23,728 nt of DNA from JBHHYU01 sp046757725 (lineage in GTDB: Bacteria; Desulfobacterota; Binatia; UBA9968): the NCBI GenBank assembly GCA_046757725.1, contig JBHHYU010000041.1, positions 1-23,728 of the forward strand. The letters run 5' to 3'. Positions 1 to 6,490 of this stretch are shown here, one piece after another. Within the stretch, counting starts at the first letter, position 1. Each line of letters begins with the position of its first letter. A program made the translations under genes and the position numbers. The notes under the pieces were generated by a model, which was not told the DNA's origin, searched no databases, and saw nothing but the letters and a program-made list of their open reading frames with translations.

Positions 1-55
1 GAGCAGAGGACTGAAAATCCTCGTGTCGGCAGTTCGATTCTGTCCCTGGCCACCA
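1..55 (+). tRNA. tRNA-Phe (GAA), 5' part cut off by window edge
   Basis: Only the 3' part is present. An anticodon stem (GAGGA/TCCTC) encloses a seven-base loop, CTGAAAA, giving anticodon GAA for Phe. It is followed by a short variable loop, a T arm with TTCGATT between GGCAG and CTGTC, the acceptor 3' strand CCTGGCC, discriminator A and an encoded CCA at 53-55. The D arm and the acceptor 5' strand lie outside the window, so the identity rests on the anticodon. Confidence 0.9.
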
Positions 56-170
56 TTCCTCCCTTGAGAAAATCCAAGCATTTGTAAGCTCTTCCCTCTA
101 GATCGTTTCCTGTATCTCAGCTTAGCTGTGTCATTATTGTATCCACTCCAGGACTGATATAGGATTTCCC

Positions 171-998
171 TTGCAGGATGCACCTATTGATGTGATGTTT
201 TCCGAGTTCCTCTCCCCTGATCTCCTTCCCTTCGTTGAAGCCCCCGCATGGGCAATCGTGTGCGTATTCGGCTCCCACTTTCTCGGTTTCTTCATTCGAG
301 GTGCTTTTGGGTTCGGCTCAAACATGCCGATTGTTCTACTGACAACCTGGCTGCTCGGCCCGCATCACGCCATCCTGCTTGTGGTCCTGGCGGCGTCTGT
401 TGCCCAGATTCATCTGTTTCCCCAAGGCCTCAATACCGCAGACTGGAAAGTGACGCGACCGCTTGTCATCGGTCAACTTGTCGGCATCGGTATCGGCACT
501 TGGCTTTTCACCGTATTAGCTGCTGACTGGCTTACGCTTATTTTAGGGCTGCTGATTACCTCCATTGTCCTGATGGACCGTTTTAAACTGCTGGAGCGGC
601 TCAGTCATTTGGTTGGCCTTCGCTCACGCACAGTCACATCACTGCTAGCAGCAACCTCTGGCGCGGTTGGGAGCGTGAGCGGCGGTGGAGGCATCTATTT
701 CCTTGTGACCTATCTGAAGCTCGCCTGTGCGACCCCCGAGGCCCTCCGCGGCACCAATCTGGTCCTCTCCGGTTTCTTCATGATGGGACGCATCCTGTTC
801 ATTGCCGCCGCTGGGCTGATATCTCGGAAACTGTTGGTTGAAGCAGCACTCCTATTGCCGGTGGTGTTTCTGGGCACCTGGGCAGGAACGCGCTTCTTCC
901 ATGCTTCTACCCCTGAGCGGTTCTACTCAGCTCTGCAGGCGCTCCTTTTCTGGGCCGCAATCGCGCTAGTGGGAAAAGGCATTGCCAAGATTCTTTAG
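171..998 (+). CDS. TauE/SafE-family membrane permease
   Basis: This is a polytopic inner-membrane protein of up to 275 residues, made almost entirely of hydrophobic segments. It fits the TauE/SafE (formerly DUF81) family, whose members are proposed to export sulfite, sulfoacetate or related organic anions. Visible family features are the N-terminal glycine-rich GAFGFGSN stretch and a second glycine-rich segment in the middle (VGSVSGGGGIYF), matching the two-repeat architecture. The longest reading starts at TTG 171, with AGGA six bases upstream. ATG 195 is an equally acceptable start and removes eight polar residues. No neighbour indicates a substrate, so the transported compound is unknown. 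Family placement is fairly secure; function is inferred. Confidence 0.8.
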   Translation: MQDAPIDVMFSEFLSPDLLPFVEAPAWAIVCVFGSHFLGFFIRGAFGFGSNMPIVLLTTWLLGPHHAILLVVLAASVAQIHLFPQGLNTADWKVTRPLVIGQLVGIGIGTWLFTVLAADWLTLILGLLITSIVLMDRFKLLERLSHLVGLRSRTVTSLLAATSGAVGSVSGGGGIYFLVTYLKLACATPEALRGTNLVLSGFFMMGRILFIAAAGLISRKLLVEAALLLPVVFLGTWAGTRFFHASTPERFYSALQALLFWAAIALVGKGIAKIL

Positions 999-1388
999 GC
1001 ACCACGTTGAGAAGACATGCCCACACCGCATCCTGATGGCTTTACACGCAGCAAACCCGGCCCCGACCGATATGTGGGAATAGTTCCAAGGAGACGCCCG
1101 TCAAGCCATTAGAGCTTGTGGAAGAGTTTCGGTGTTTTTAGCTCCCCCCTCTCTTATCCCTATGAAACGGGTTGGAATCTTAGATGGCTTGACAGGCCTA
1201 GCCCGGAAGTCACCGCTCTATCCGACAAGTCTTCATAGCGCGTTACTACTGGAAGGCTTTGATCAGAGTCTGTGATTCTTCCCGTCAATACATAGGACAG
1301 ATAAATAGGTTGTCCCCAAGCGAACATCTGCCGTTTTCGAATAGACCTAACATAAGTTTTTACATATCGCATACGCGCGAAGCTCAGT
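999..1388. other. Intergenic stretch without a recognisable gene
   Basis: About 390 bases between the permease and the promoter of the CBS gene. A 70-codon reading frame on the minus strand (1160-1372) has no ribosome binding site or familiar motif and is not called. No terminator, RNA or repeat was recognised. Confidence 0.5.
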
Positions 1389-1418
1389 TTGACAGTTCAA
1401 TTCGTACCGTGAGATAAT
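1389..1418 (+). promoter_or_regulatory. Sigma-70-type promoter for the CBS-domain gene
   Basis: TTGACA at 1389-1394 matches the -35 consensus fully. After an 18-base spacer, GATAAT at 1413-1418 matches five of six -10 positions. Transcription would start near 1425, about 28 bases before the upstream GTG start of the CBS gene. Confidence 0.55.
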
Positions 1419-1452
1419 TATTACTTTGTTGGGTACCAAAAAGGAGGGTTAA

Positions 1453-1884
1453 GTGAACGAAGCGGAACGCAGCCTTAGCTTGATTAAAACTGGAGGTGAC
1501 AAGATGCGAGTTAAAGCCCACATGACAGGGAACCCAGTAACGGTAACCCCTGAAGAGAGTCTGGCCACGGCCAACGCTAAGATGCAGTCGGGGGGCTTTC
1601 GTCAGCTACCAGTTGTTGGGGATGATGGAAGGCTTGTGGGAATTGTCACTAATCGGGATATACGTGAGCACAGAGGAAAACTGAGGATTAGTATGGTGAA
1701 AACAGCGATGACTAAAAATCCGGTCACTGTTACCTTTGAGACGACTCTTAAAGAGGTTGCGCGAAAGTTACTTGAATTGAAGGTAGGAGGTCTGCCCGTA
1801 GTCACAGGGGCGATATTAGTTGGCATTATTACAACAAGCGACATCCTGCGGGCTTTTATTGAACGGGCAGGCGAGGAATCGTAG
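1453..1884 (+). CDS. Twin CBS-domain protein
   Basis: A small cytoplasmic protein consisting of two CBS domains in tandem (a Bateman module), which in this family bind adenine nucleotides or similar ligands and act as energy or redox sensors. Each repeat opens with a matching motif: MTGNPVTVTPEESLATA in the first and MTKNPVTVTFETTLKEV in the second. Each closes with an LVGIVTNRDI-like strand (NRDIREH; TSDILRAF). There is no fused catalytic domain. Two in-frame starts both have excellent ribosome binding sites: GTG 1453 behind AAGGAGGG (143 residues) and ATG 1504 behind GGAGGTGA (126 residues). The ATG form begins right at the first CBS motif and resembles usual family members, so it may be the main product. 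The partner protein is unknown. Confidence 0.88.
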   Translation: MNEAERSLSLIKTGGDKMRVKAHMTGNPVTVTPEESLATANAKMQSGGFRQLPVVGDDGRLVGIVTNRDIREHRGKLRISMVKTAMTKNPVTVTFETTLKEVARKLLELKVGGLPVVTGAILVGIITTSDILRAFIERAGEES

Positions 1885-1893
1885 GCTAGGAAA

Positions 1894-1911
1894 GTGACAG
1901 TTAACCGTCAC
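1894..1911. repeat. Short inverted repeat after the CBS gene
   Basis: GTGAC and GTCAC flank a central GTTAAC palindrome, giving an 18-base dyad with one mismatched pair, ten bases after the CBS stop codon. There is no T-run behind it, so it is not a standard intrinsic terminator. It could be a weak terminator, an mRNA end stabiliser or an operator for the downstream gene. Confidence 0.3.
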
Positions 1912-1985
1912 AACTTCAGGGGAATTGAGCAAGGCACTAGACAGAAGAGAAACCAAATAACTTCGGGTTAGAGGAGGCAAAACCC

Positions 1986-2270
1986 ATGGGTGAAGTAGAT
2001 ACTTTTTCCCAAATGCTATTCATCCGTTATGCCATTCCTGGCTGGCAGATGGGCCTTTATATCCTCATAATCTCCTTCTGTATGCTTACGTACCGGCATA
2101 AGTTGTCGCTTATGGCAACCTATCTGTTCACCCTCTATTGGGGTTTTAATCTTTACTGGGGTCAGTTTATAGCCGTGCTTGGTCATGTTCCCACCGCCGG
2201 AACACTCTATTTGTTATTCGGCCTCGTCCATGTGGTCCTTACTTTGGTCGCCTTTTTCCAGGAAGAATAA
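1986..2270 (+). CDS. Small conserved-looking membrane protein
   Basis: A 94-residue protein with three hydrophobic segments: about residues 20-35 (GLYILIISFCML), 42-66 (LMATYLFTLYWGFNLYWG) and 72-90 (GTLYLLFGLVHVVLTLVAFF). It ends in a short acidic tail, FFQEE. The aromatic-rich central segment and the charged loop YRHKLS suggest a real integral membrane protein. ATG 1986 has a strong GAGGAGG about eight bases upstream, which decides the start. It stands alone between the CBS gene and the pilin-like gene. I do not recognise a named family, and no function is proposed. Confidence 0.7.
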   Translation: MGEVDTFSQMLFIRYAIPGWQMGLYILIISFCMLTYRHKLSLMATYLFTLYWGFNLYWGQFIAVLGHVPTAGTLYLLFGLVHVVLTLVAFFQEE

Positions 2271-2504
2271 CCTGCCGTGGTGAGGATTTTTCGAGAGAGC
2301 AAACCATCAGCCATTTCTACAAAATGTGAGGTAATAAAATTCCCGAGATAGATTTCTTCCAGGATTTTATGCTTGCTTGTATATTCTTCCGTGTTGCTTC
2401 AGCTAAGGATGAGTTGCACACATGATCGACCCCCCAATCCTTTCTTATTTCAGTCTGCCTCCAAGTAAATATTAACGAGTATCGGGCATAGGGAAACGCA
2501 CCTA

Positions 2505-2789
2505 ATGATCCACAAGCTAATATTGCACGACGAGGTGGGCTTTACGCTGATCGAGATGCTTACGATCGTGGCGATCATGGGGATCCTTCTGGGCATTGCC
2601 GTCCCACAATTTGTAGCCTACCGGAAAAAAAGTTATGAGGCTCAAGTAAAATCAGACTTACGCAATGCAGCGGCAGCCGAGGAGGCCTATTTTGCAGACA
2701 AAGACGCTTATCAAAGCGGCCCCCTTACCAGTGGGAGCCCGTTGCAGCCAGGAGTCGGCCTACGGAAACTAGATCTTAGGATTCCCTGA
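2505..2789 (+). CDS. Type IV pilin-like protein, short and possibly frameshifted
   Basis: The N terminus has a short basic leader ending in glycine, then FTLIE and a long hydrophobic helix (about residues 14-35). This is the class III signal and N-terminal methylation motif of type IV pilins and pseudopilins: PilD would cleave before the Phe, and Glu+5 is present. The following amphipathic helix (AQVKSDLRNAAAAEEAYFADKD is the pattern) is also typical. The frame stops at 94 residues, whereas pilins of this type usually reach about 130-160, so most of the globular head is missing. Bases after the stop still look partly coding in shifted frames (see findings). The start lacks a strong ribosome binding site. 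It may be a decayed pilin gene or a genuinely short pilin-like protein. The retraction motors at the far end of the window show that pili are relevant here. Confidence 0.7.
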   Translation: MIHKLILHDEVGFTLIEMLTIVAIMGILLGIAVPQFVAYRKKSYEAQVKSDLRNAAAAEEAYFADKDAYQSGPLTSGSPLQPGVGLRKLDLRIP

Positions 2790-2916
2790 AGTAAGCCTTG
2801 GGGTCCAAGTTCCATTTGTGAGCCGACAGTTGATATCCGTTGGTTCTATATAGAGGGAAAAGTTTCAGCTATTCTGTTAAGCATCTAGAGCACTCACATC
2901 TGAGAGGAGCTTTATT

Positions 2917-3780
2917 ATGTCAGATATACCTCGTCTTAACGGCATCATCAAAGCGTTGGCGGAAGGGAATACCGCCTTTGTCGGATTTACTCCGGTGGAC
3001 ATTGAGAGCGCAATAGCGCTTGCAAGCTCCAACTACGACGGGATTGCCTTCGAAATGGAGCATGCTCCCCTGAATACTCCTAGATTGAGGCATGCCCTTC
3101 AGTATATGCTCGACCGGCGACAGATCCTGGATCGTGGCACATTAGCTCCAAAGGTTACGCCCCTGGTGAGGATTCCTCCCAACGGCGGAGAGATGAATCA
3201 ATGGATTGCCAAACAAGTACTAGACATCGGCGTGTTTGGCATCATTTTCCCTCACGTCAGCACTGTGGAGGAAGCCTCAAACGCCGTCGGGGCATGTCGT
3301 TATCCTCATCTAGCGGATTCTCCCCTCTACAACCCCCCAGGTATCCGTGGGGATGCTCCAACCCGAGCAGCGCGTTACTGGGGACTCACTCAACAGGAAT
3401 ACTACACTCGGGCTGACGTCTGGCCCCTGGCTCAGCGGGGGGAAATCCTGGTGGTCATACAGTGTGAAGAGGTGCGTGCAATCGAAAACCTTCCTAAAAT
3501 TCTGAAAGAGGTTCCAGGGATCGGTGTGGTGTTGATCGGAGAGGGGGATCTGAGCCAAGAGCTAGGACACCCCAGAAACTATGATCATCCGGTCGTTGCC
3601 GATGCCATCAACAGCATCCTCAGGATATGTAAGGAGCACAGCGTCCCCTGTGGCCACCCTCATCCGAACGCTCAAAATGTAGAGCACCTGATATCAAGTG
3701 GCTATCGGTTTTTGATGCCTTCGGCCCCACGCTCCTACGACGTGCTTGAGCAGGGGCGAAAGCTTGCCGGGAGAGACTAG
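2917..3780 (+). CDS. HpcH/HpaI aldolase-family protein
   Basis: This 287-residue protein has the (beta/alpha)8 layout of the HpcH/HpaI aldolase/citrate lyase family, class II metal-dependent aldolases that cleave or form 2-keto-3-deoxy acids with pyruvate. Visible counterparts of catalytic residues are EMEHAP with His49 (general base region), Arg85 in LVRIPP, the metal ligands Glu184 (IQCEE) and Asp211 (GEGDLSQELG), and the P-x-V loop FPHVSTVEEA. Two departures from typical members are Glu46 where Asp is usual in the D-x-EH motif, and about nine extra residues (near 131-140) before PGIRG. ATG 2917 follows GAGAGGAGC with suitable spacing. It is monocistronic, so the substrate cannot be deduced. 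Family call is firm, specificity unknown. Confidence 0.85.
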   Translation: MSDIPRLNGIIKALAEGNTAFVGFTPVDIESAIALASSNYDGIAFEMEHAPLNTPRLRHALQYMLDRRQILDRGTLAPKVTPLVRIPPNGGEMNQWIAKQVLDIGVFGIIFPHVSTVEEASNAVGACRYPHLADSPLYNPPGIRGDAPTRAARYWGLTQQEYYTRADVWPLAQRGEILVVIQCEEVRAIENLPKILKEVPGIGVVLIGEGDLSQELGHPRNYDHPVVADAINSILRICKEHSVPCGHPHPNAQNVEHLISSGYRFLMPSAPRSYDVLEQGRKLAGRD

Positions 3781-3963
3781 CGGGAAAGACAGAGGTGGGG
3801 TCGATCTCAGTTTGTTTTCTCCCGGTTATCCTTGTGGAACTTAAAGAACTGAGCGATGCGGAAGCGGTGTAGGTCATGAAATGTGCTGGGGGCACAGTCC
3901 GATCCGGATTGTCCCGAGGACAGGGGGCACTTCAGGGAGCACGACGTGAATTTTCGCTGCGAC

Positions 3964-4236
3964 TTACGACCCTCCGAGAAGCTCTTTGTAAAGTAGCTCA
4001 AAGCGTGCTTCGGCAGATAGGTTTAAGTATGCAGAAGACATTTGCGATACTTGACAGGGTTCCATTTGAGCTCCCCTCAGGTATTGCAGCCGCTGCTGTA
4101 AGTAAGTGTCTTTAGGCCAACTCCACCGTTGCCTGGCAAGTTCTTTTCCGTGATATGGGGCACCGTTCACTATGCTTTGCAGGAAGATGAGTTGCCAATA
4201 ACTTAGCTGCCCGGTATGAGGCTTTGGTGTTATCAT
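3964..4236 (-). CDS. Possible small hypothetical protein
   Basis: A 90-codon frame starting at ATG 4236 with AAAGGGAA just before it. An in-frame TTG at 4305 would lengthen it to 113 residues and would overlap the stop of the next frame upstream. The sequence is polar and helix-prone (YLQQRLQYLRG, ARFELLYKELL), without signal peptide, cysteine cluster or familiar motif. It lies third in a possible minus-strand series of small genes (4965, 4598, 4236). I do not recognise it. It may be a chance open frame. Confidence 0.3.
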   Translation of the reverse strand: MITPKPHTGQLSYWQLIFLQSIVNGAPYHGKELARQRWSWPKDTYLQQRLQYLRGAQMEPCQVSQMSSAYLNLSAEARFELLYKELLGGS

Positions 4237-4301
4237 TTCCCTTTCGTAACGCCTATCGCTAACAGTTATCCTTCGGAGCACCTGTTGATTTTCGGCAGGA
4301 T

Positions 4302-4598
4302 TCAATTAGGCAAGAACCCGTTATTGTTATGCTGTAGGTCTCCTGCGTCAGTAACCATACCACCACGAGTTAATATCTTCCCTGGAGGCGCCTCGTTTAA
4401 AAGAGGGTCCCCTTCAGCGTGACCCACAGTGTAAATGGGTTTTCCAGAGTCGTTCTCCCCTCCTGATTGGGATTTGACTGATATCCCGACTCCATCGTCA
4501 GTAAAAACCCACCGGCGTAACCATCCATTGGGCGTAGCGGGAGTTTGACGTTCGCAGGCTTCCCAAAATACATGCCACGGTAAAACTGAAACTTTCAT
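4302..4598 (-). CDS. Possible small hypothetical protein
   Basis: A 98-residue frame from ATG 4598 with GAGGG seven bases upstream. The longer frame running back to 4769 overlaps the convincingly real gene at 4654-4965 and is unlikely to be the true start. The sequence is rich in Gly, Asn and Pro (for example TPNGWLRRWVFTDDGVGI and LQHNNNGFLPN), has no hydrophobic segment and shows no family I recognise. It sits 55 bases downstream of the exported protein gene in the same direction, so it could be co-transcribed. Coding status is uncertain. Confidence 0.33.
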   Translation of the reverse strand: MKVSVLPWHVFWEACERQTPATPNGWLRRWVFTDDGVGISVKSQSGGENDSGKPIYTVGHAEGDPLLNEAPPGKILTRGGMVTDAGDLQHNNNGFLPN

Positions 4599-4653
4599 AA
4601 TATATCCCTCGAGCGCTTGGCTCTTACGGTCTCCATTAACGGAAAACGAAACT

Positions 4654-4965
4654 TTACGGTTTCGAAGACGGGCTGCTGTCTCCGAGCATTTCGGGAGTGA
4701 TGAGATAATCCCCACCAAGAGCCGGCCTCCAGATCTTTTGAGAGAGCTCAGTATTCCCCCCTGTGACAATCCACGTCACACCTCCGGTCACCGCTCCGAG
4801 TGCTGCGTAAGAAACCTTGACCGGGGCGTAAAGGGTTGAACCCACGACCGAAGCGACCCCTAGCCCAGCCTTTTTCCAGGCGTTCTCGGCAGAGGCCTTG
4901 TTTTCCCCGGCAAAACTAAGCAATAAGAATAAACCGCTTACTACGAGTACCTTGGTTCTGAGCAT
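4654..4965 (-). CDS. Exported hypothetical protein with glycine-rich hydrophobic core
   Basis: About 103 residues from ATG 4965, which has AAGGAGG seven bases upstream; this favours it over the in-frame ATGs at 4989 and 4986. The N terminus is a signal peptide: basic MLRTK, a hydrophobic stretch (VLVVSGLFLLLSFAG), then a likely cleavage near NKASA-EN. The mature part carries a small-residue hydrophobic region (GLGVASVVGSTLYAPVK and AALGAVTGGVTWIVTGG), resembling glycine-zipper segments, then a polar end containing GGDYLITPEM. It is probably periplasmic or envelope associated. I do not recognise a named family, though this arrangement recurs in small exported proteins of environmental bacteria. 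Function unknown. Confidence 0.75.
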   Translation of the reverse strand: MLRTKVLVVSGLFLLLSFAGENKASAENAWKKAGLGVASVVGSTLYAPVKVSYAALGAVTGGVTWIVTGGNTELSQKIWRPALGGDYLITPEMLGDSSPSSKP

Positions 4966-5010
4966 CGTTACCTCCTTCTCCCTCATCATGAGCTGTAAAG
5001 ATTCCAGATG

Positions 5011-5039
5011 ATGAGAAAGACAATAAGTGATACTGTCAA
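5011..5039 (-). promoter_or_regulatory. Candidate promoter for the exported small protein gene
   Basis: On the minus strand TTGACA (5039-5034) is a perfect -35 box, followed after 17 bases by TCTCAT (5016-5011), four of six matches to the -10 box. Initiation near 5004 would leave a leader of about 40 bases before ATG 4965. Confidence 0.4.
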
Positions 5040-5149
5040 AGGAACAAATATTTCAGGCCCCATAAGGATCCGACCCCGTATTTTCGAACTACGAACCCCT
5101 TACACTCATTTCACAACGTAATGCATCAAATGTTTCCAGCAATGTGCCC

Positions 5150-5602
5150 CTATGATAGATTGCCCGCGGGCATGAGAACCAAAACTTTTTCTAGCCCCGA
5201 GGCATTTTTCAGGATCAGCCCACGATCCAGGGCCGTCCGACCTATGCCAAATCTATCGATCCATTGAACCCACAAAAGATCCCCCGAACGGTTATAGACC
5301 TCCATATAATCCACTACCCTTTTAGTTTGAGGATCATCGTATTGACCGAGCCAGGCGACAATTTCTGACTTACGAGCCAGGGGAATAAATGAAACCATGG
5401 CCAGCCGACCTTTATCTGGCGCGGATGAAGGCAAATGGACTGCCTCTCCCCTAAGATTCTCCGTAGCTCGTATTATCTGAGCATGGGCGCTTTCGATTAG
5501 GAGTGGAGCACCGACACTTCCGATGAGGAATAGGAAAAACAAGAGACCAAAGAATATGAAAAGACTTTTTCTCTTACCTCTTAGTTTATAATTGCTAGCC
5601 AT
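5150..5602 (-). CDS. Secreted or membrane-anchored hypothetical protein
   Basis: A 150-residue protein with a basic N terminus (YKLRGKRK), one strong hydrophobic segment at about residues 14-38 and a possible signal peptidase site after SAHA (about residue 41). The rest is a soluble domain of mixed strands and helices with conserved-looking aromatic stretches (VVDYMEVYNRSGDLLWVQWIDRFGIG). It is likely periplasmic or anchored in the inner membrane. No ribosome binding site with ideal spacing precedes ATG 5602; the nearest purine run (GGAAAGGAAA) is rather far away. It is a single gene on the minus strand upstream of the small exported gene. No family is recognised and no function is proposed. 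Confidence 0.68.
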   Translation of the reverse strand: MASNYKLRGKRKSLFIFFGLLFFLFLIGSVGAPLLIESAHAQIIRATENLRGEAVHLPSSAPDKGRLAMVSFIPLARKSEIVAWLGQYDDPQTKRVVDYMEVYNRSGDLLWVQWIDRFGIGRTALDRGLILKNASGLEKVLVLMPAGNLS

Positions 5603-5829
5603 AATAGGTAACGTTTCCTTTCCCTTACTTCCTTTGGTTGATCTAAATTTTCAACGCCCTCTTCTTTAGGAACATCAGCTTTGAACAAAAAGTTCCTCAG
5701 AGAGTAGATCTCGTTTCCATGAGTCGAACCCGCGATGCGTTTCACCGACAGTTGTGTTAGATTTTTTTTGGTACGTCGATAGTTGCAGGTCGACGTAAAA
5801 GAGTAGCTGCGCGCAAGAACTGCTTACTT
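5603..5829. other. Gene-poor stretch with an 8-bp hairpin
   Basis: No gene is supported here. The notable element is a perfect inverted repeat at 5772-5797: TACGTCGA and TCGACGTA around a ten-base loop, with eight T directly upstream on the plus strand. Read from the minus strand, the hairpin lies 33 bases after the micro-ORF and is followed by A rather than U residues, so it is not a canonical terminator. Confidence 0.45.
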
Positions 5830-5937
5830 CTAGGTCCTTAGGAGGGGGCTACAAAAGTCTTTGACCGCACAGGTATAAAATGCCCTGTTCTTCTTGTCCA
5901 TAAGGTCCGCGACGGCATCCCGGACCAACGGGTCCAT
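5830..5937 (-). CDS. Candidate 35-residue micro-ORF with strong ribosome binding site
   Basis: ATG 5937 is preceded by two Shine-Dalgarno-like blocks, AGGAGGT nine bases away and GGAGGT two bases away, and opens a 35-codon frame ending at TAG 5832-5830. The peptide is charged at first (MDPLVRDAVADLMDKKNRAF) and ends with two cysteines (YTCAVKDFCSPLL), which gives it the look of real protein. A second reading is possible: the overlapping frame just upstream encodes a hydrophobic segment (VVFIATITLALSTL), so this may be the C-terminal half of a small exported protein split by a frameshift. No family is recognised. Confidence is limited by size. Confidence 0.38.
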   Translation of the reverse strand: MDPLVRDAVADLMDKKNRAFYTCAVKDFCSPLLRT

Positions 5938-6246
5938 GGACCTCCGACCTCCTGACTAAAAAAGCAACGGAATATGATGAGGTAAGGGTTGATAACGCCA
6001 ATGTGATGGTGGCAATGAATACGACGGCTGCTCTGGGAGTTTGTTGCGGCGGTGATGTCCGGCGGACGGTATTTCTCTCAAGCCTCACCGGGTCAAGGCG
6101 CTTGGTTCCGCCGAAGAAACCGCTGTTACGGAACAAGTTCTCCTGCGGAAACCCACTGCCCTAAATGATCAGCAATCCAAGGCGGGAAAAGGATGATGAT
6201 GTAAAAGAAAGTCAAAAACCGTTTGAAATAGAAGTCTCGGCTTTTG
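5938..6246. other. Intergenic stretch before the glutaredoxin gene end
   Basis: About 310 bases. The minus strand carries an open frame with a hydrophobic stretch (part of 5849-6136) that overlaps the micro-ORF in another frame and lacks its own ribosome binding site. No terminator with a U-run follows the glutaredoxin gene. Nothing else is recognisable. Confidence 0.4.
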
Positions 6247-6489
6247 CTAATCCAGAAACTGGCCTACAAGAAATTGATTGATCTCTTCTGAACCGCGCAG
6301 GAGTTTCTCATCAACCTTCAAGGCGGGAACCTGTCGGTCACCAGAGAGACCAATCAACTCTTTTTCATAGTCGGCATTTTCCCGTATATTTTTCATCACG
6401 ATCTTATTACCGACCCCTAGATTGTTGATCGTATTCAACACACGCCGCGAGAATCCGCATTCGTTGTAGAAATAGAGTTCCAGCTGCAT
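6247..6489 (-). CDS. Glutaredoxin-like protein with CGFS active site
   Basis: An 80-residue thioredoxin-fold protein of glutaredoxin size. The active site is Cys11-Gly-Phe-Ser14, the CGFS signature normally found in monothiol glutaredoxins, preceded by the beta strand LELYFYNE. The cis-proline loop (QVPAL, Pro55) and the C-terminal GSEEI glutathione-site element (about 66-70) are both present. Its start codon is one base from the stop of the selenocysteine peroxiredoxin gene, so translation is probably coupled and the two act in one pathway, the glutaredoxin perhaps reducing the oxidised peroxiredoxin. Monothiol CGFS proteins usually handle iron-sulfur clusters, so that role is the alternative. 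Overall length and layout otherwise resemble classical small glutaredoxins. Confidence 0.85.
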   Translation of the reverse strand: MQLELYFYNECGFSRRVLNTINNLGVGNKIVMKNIRENADYEKELIGLSGDRQVPALKVDEKLLRGSEEINQFLVGQFLD

Positions 6490-6490
6490 C

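Noticed and set aside
1160..1372. 70-codon minus-strand open frame
   Set aside because: No ribosome binding site, no motif and no gene context.
2787..2789. Pilin TGA considered as a second selenocysteine codon
   Set aside because: Pilins have no redox cysteine at this place, the residues around it do not align with a Cys site, and no suitable hairpin follows.
5715..5745. tRNA-like TTCGA motif on the minus strand
   Set aside because: The GGGTTCGACTC resembles a T loop, but flanking bases do not form a T stem or acceptor stem and there is no CCA.
5849..6136. 95-codon minus-strand open frame
   Set aside because: It has no ribosome binding site, its second half is low in protein-like character, and the overlapping micro-ORF is better supported. 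It is kept only as a possible frameshift partner.
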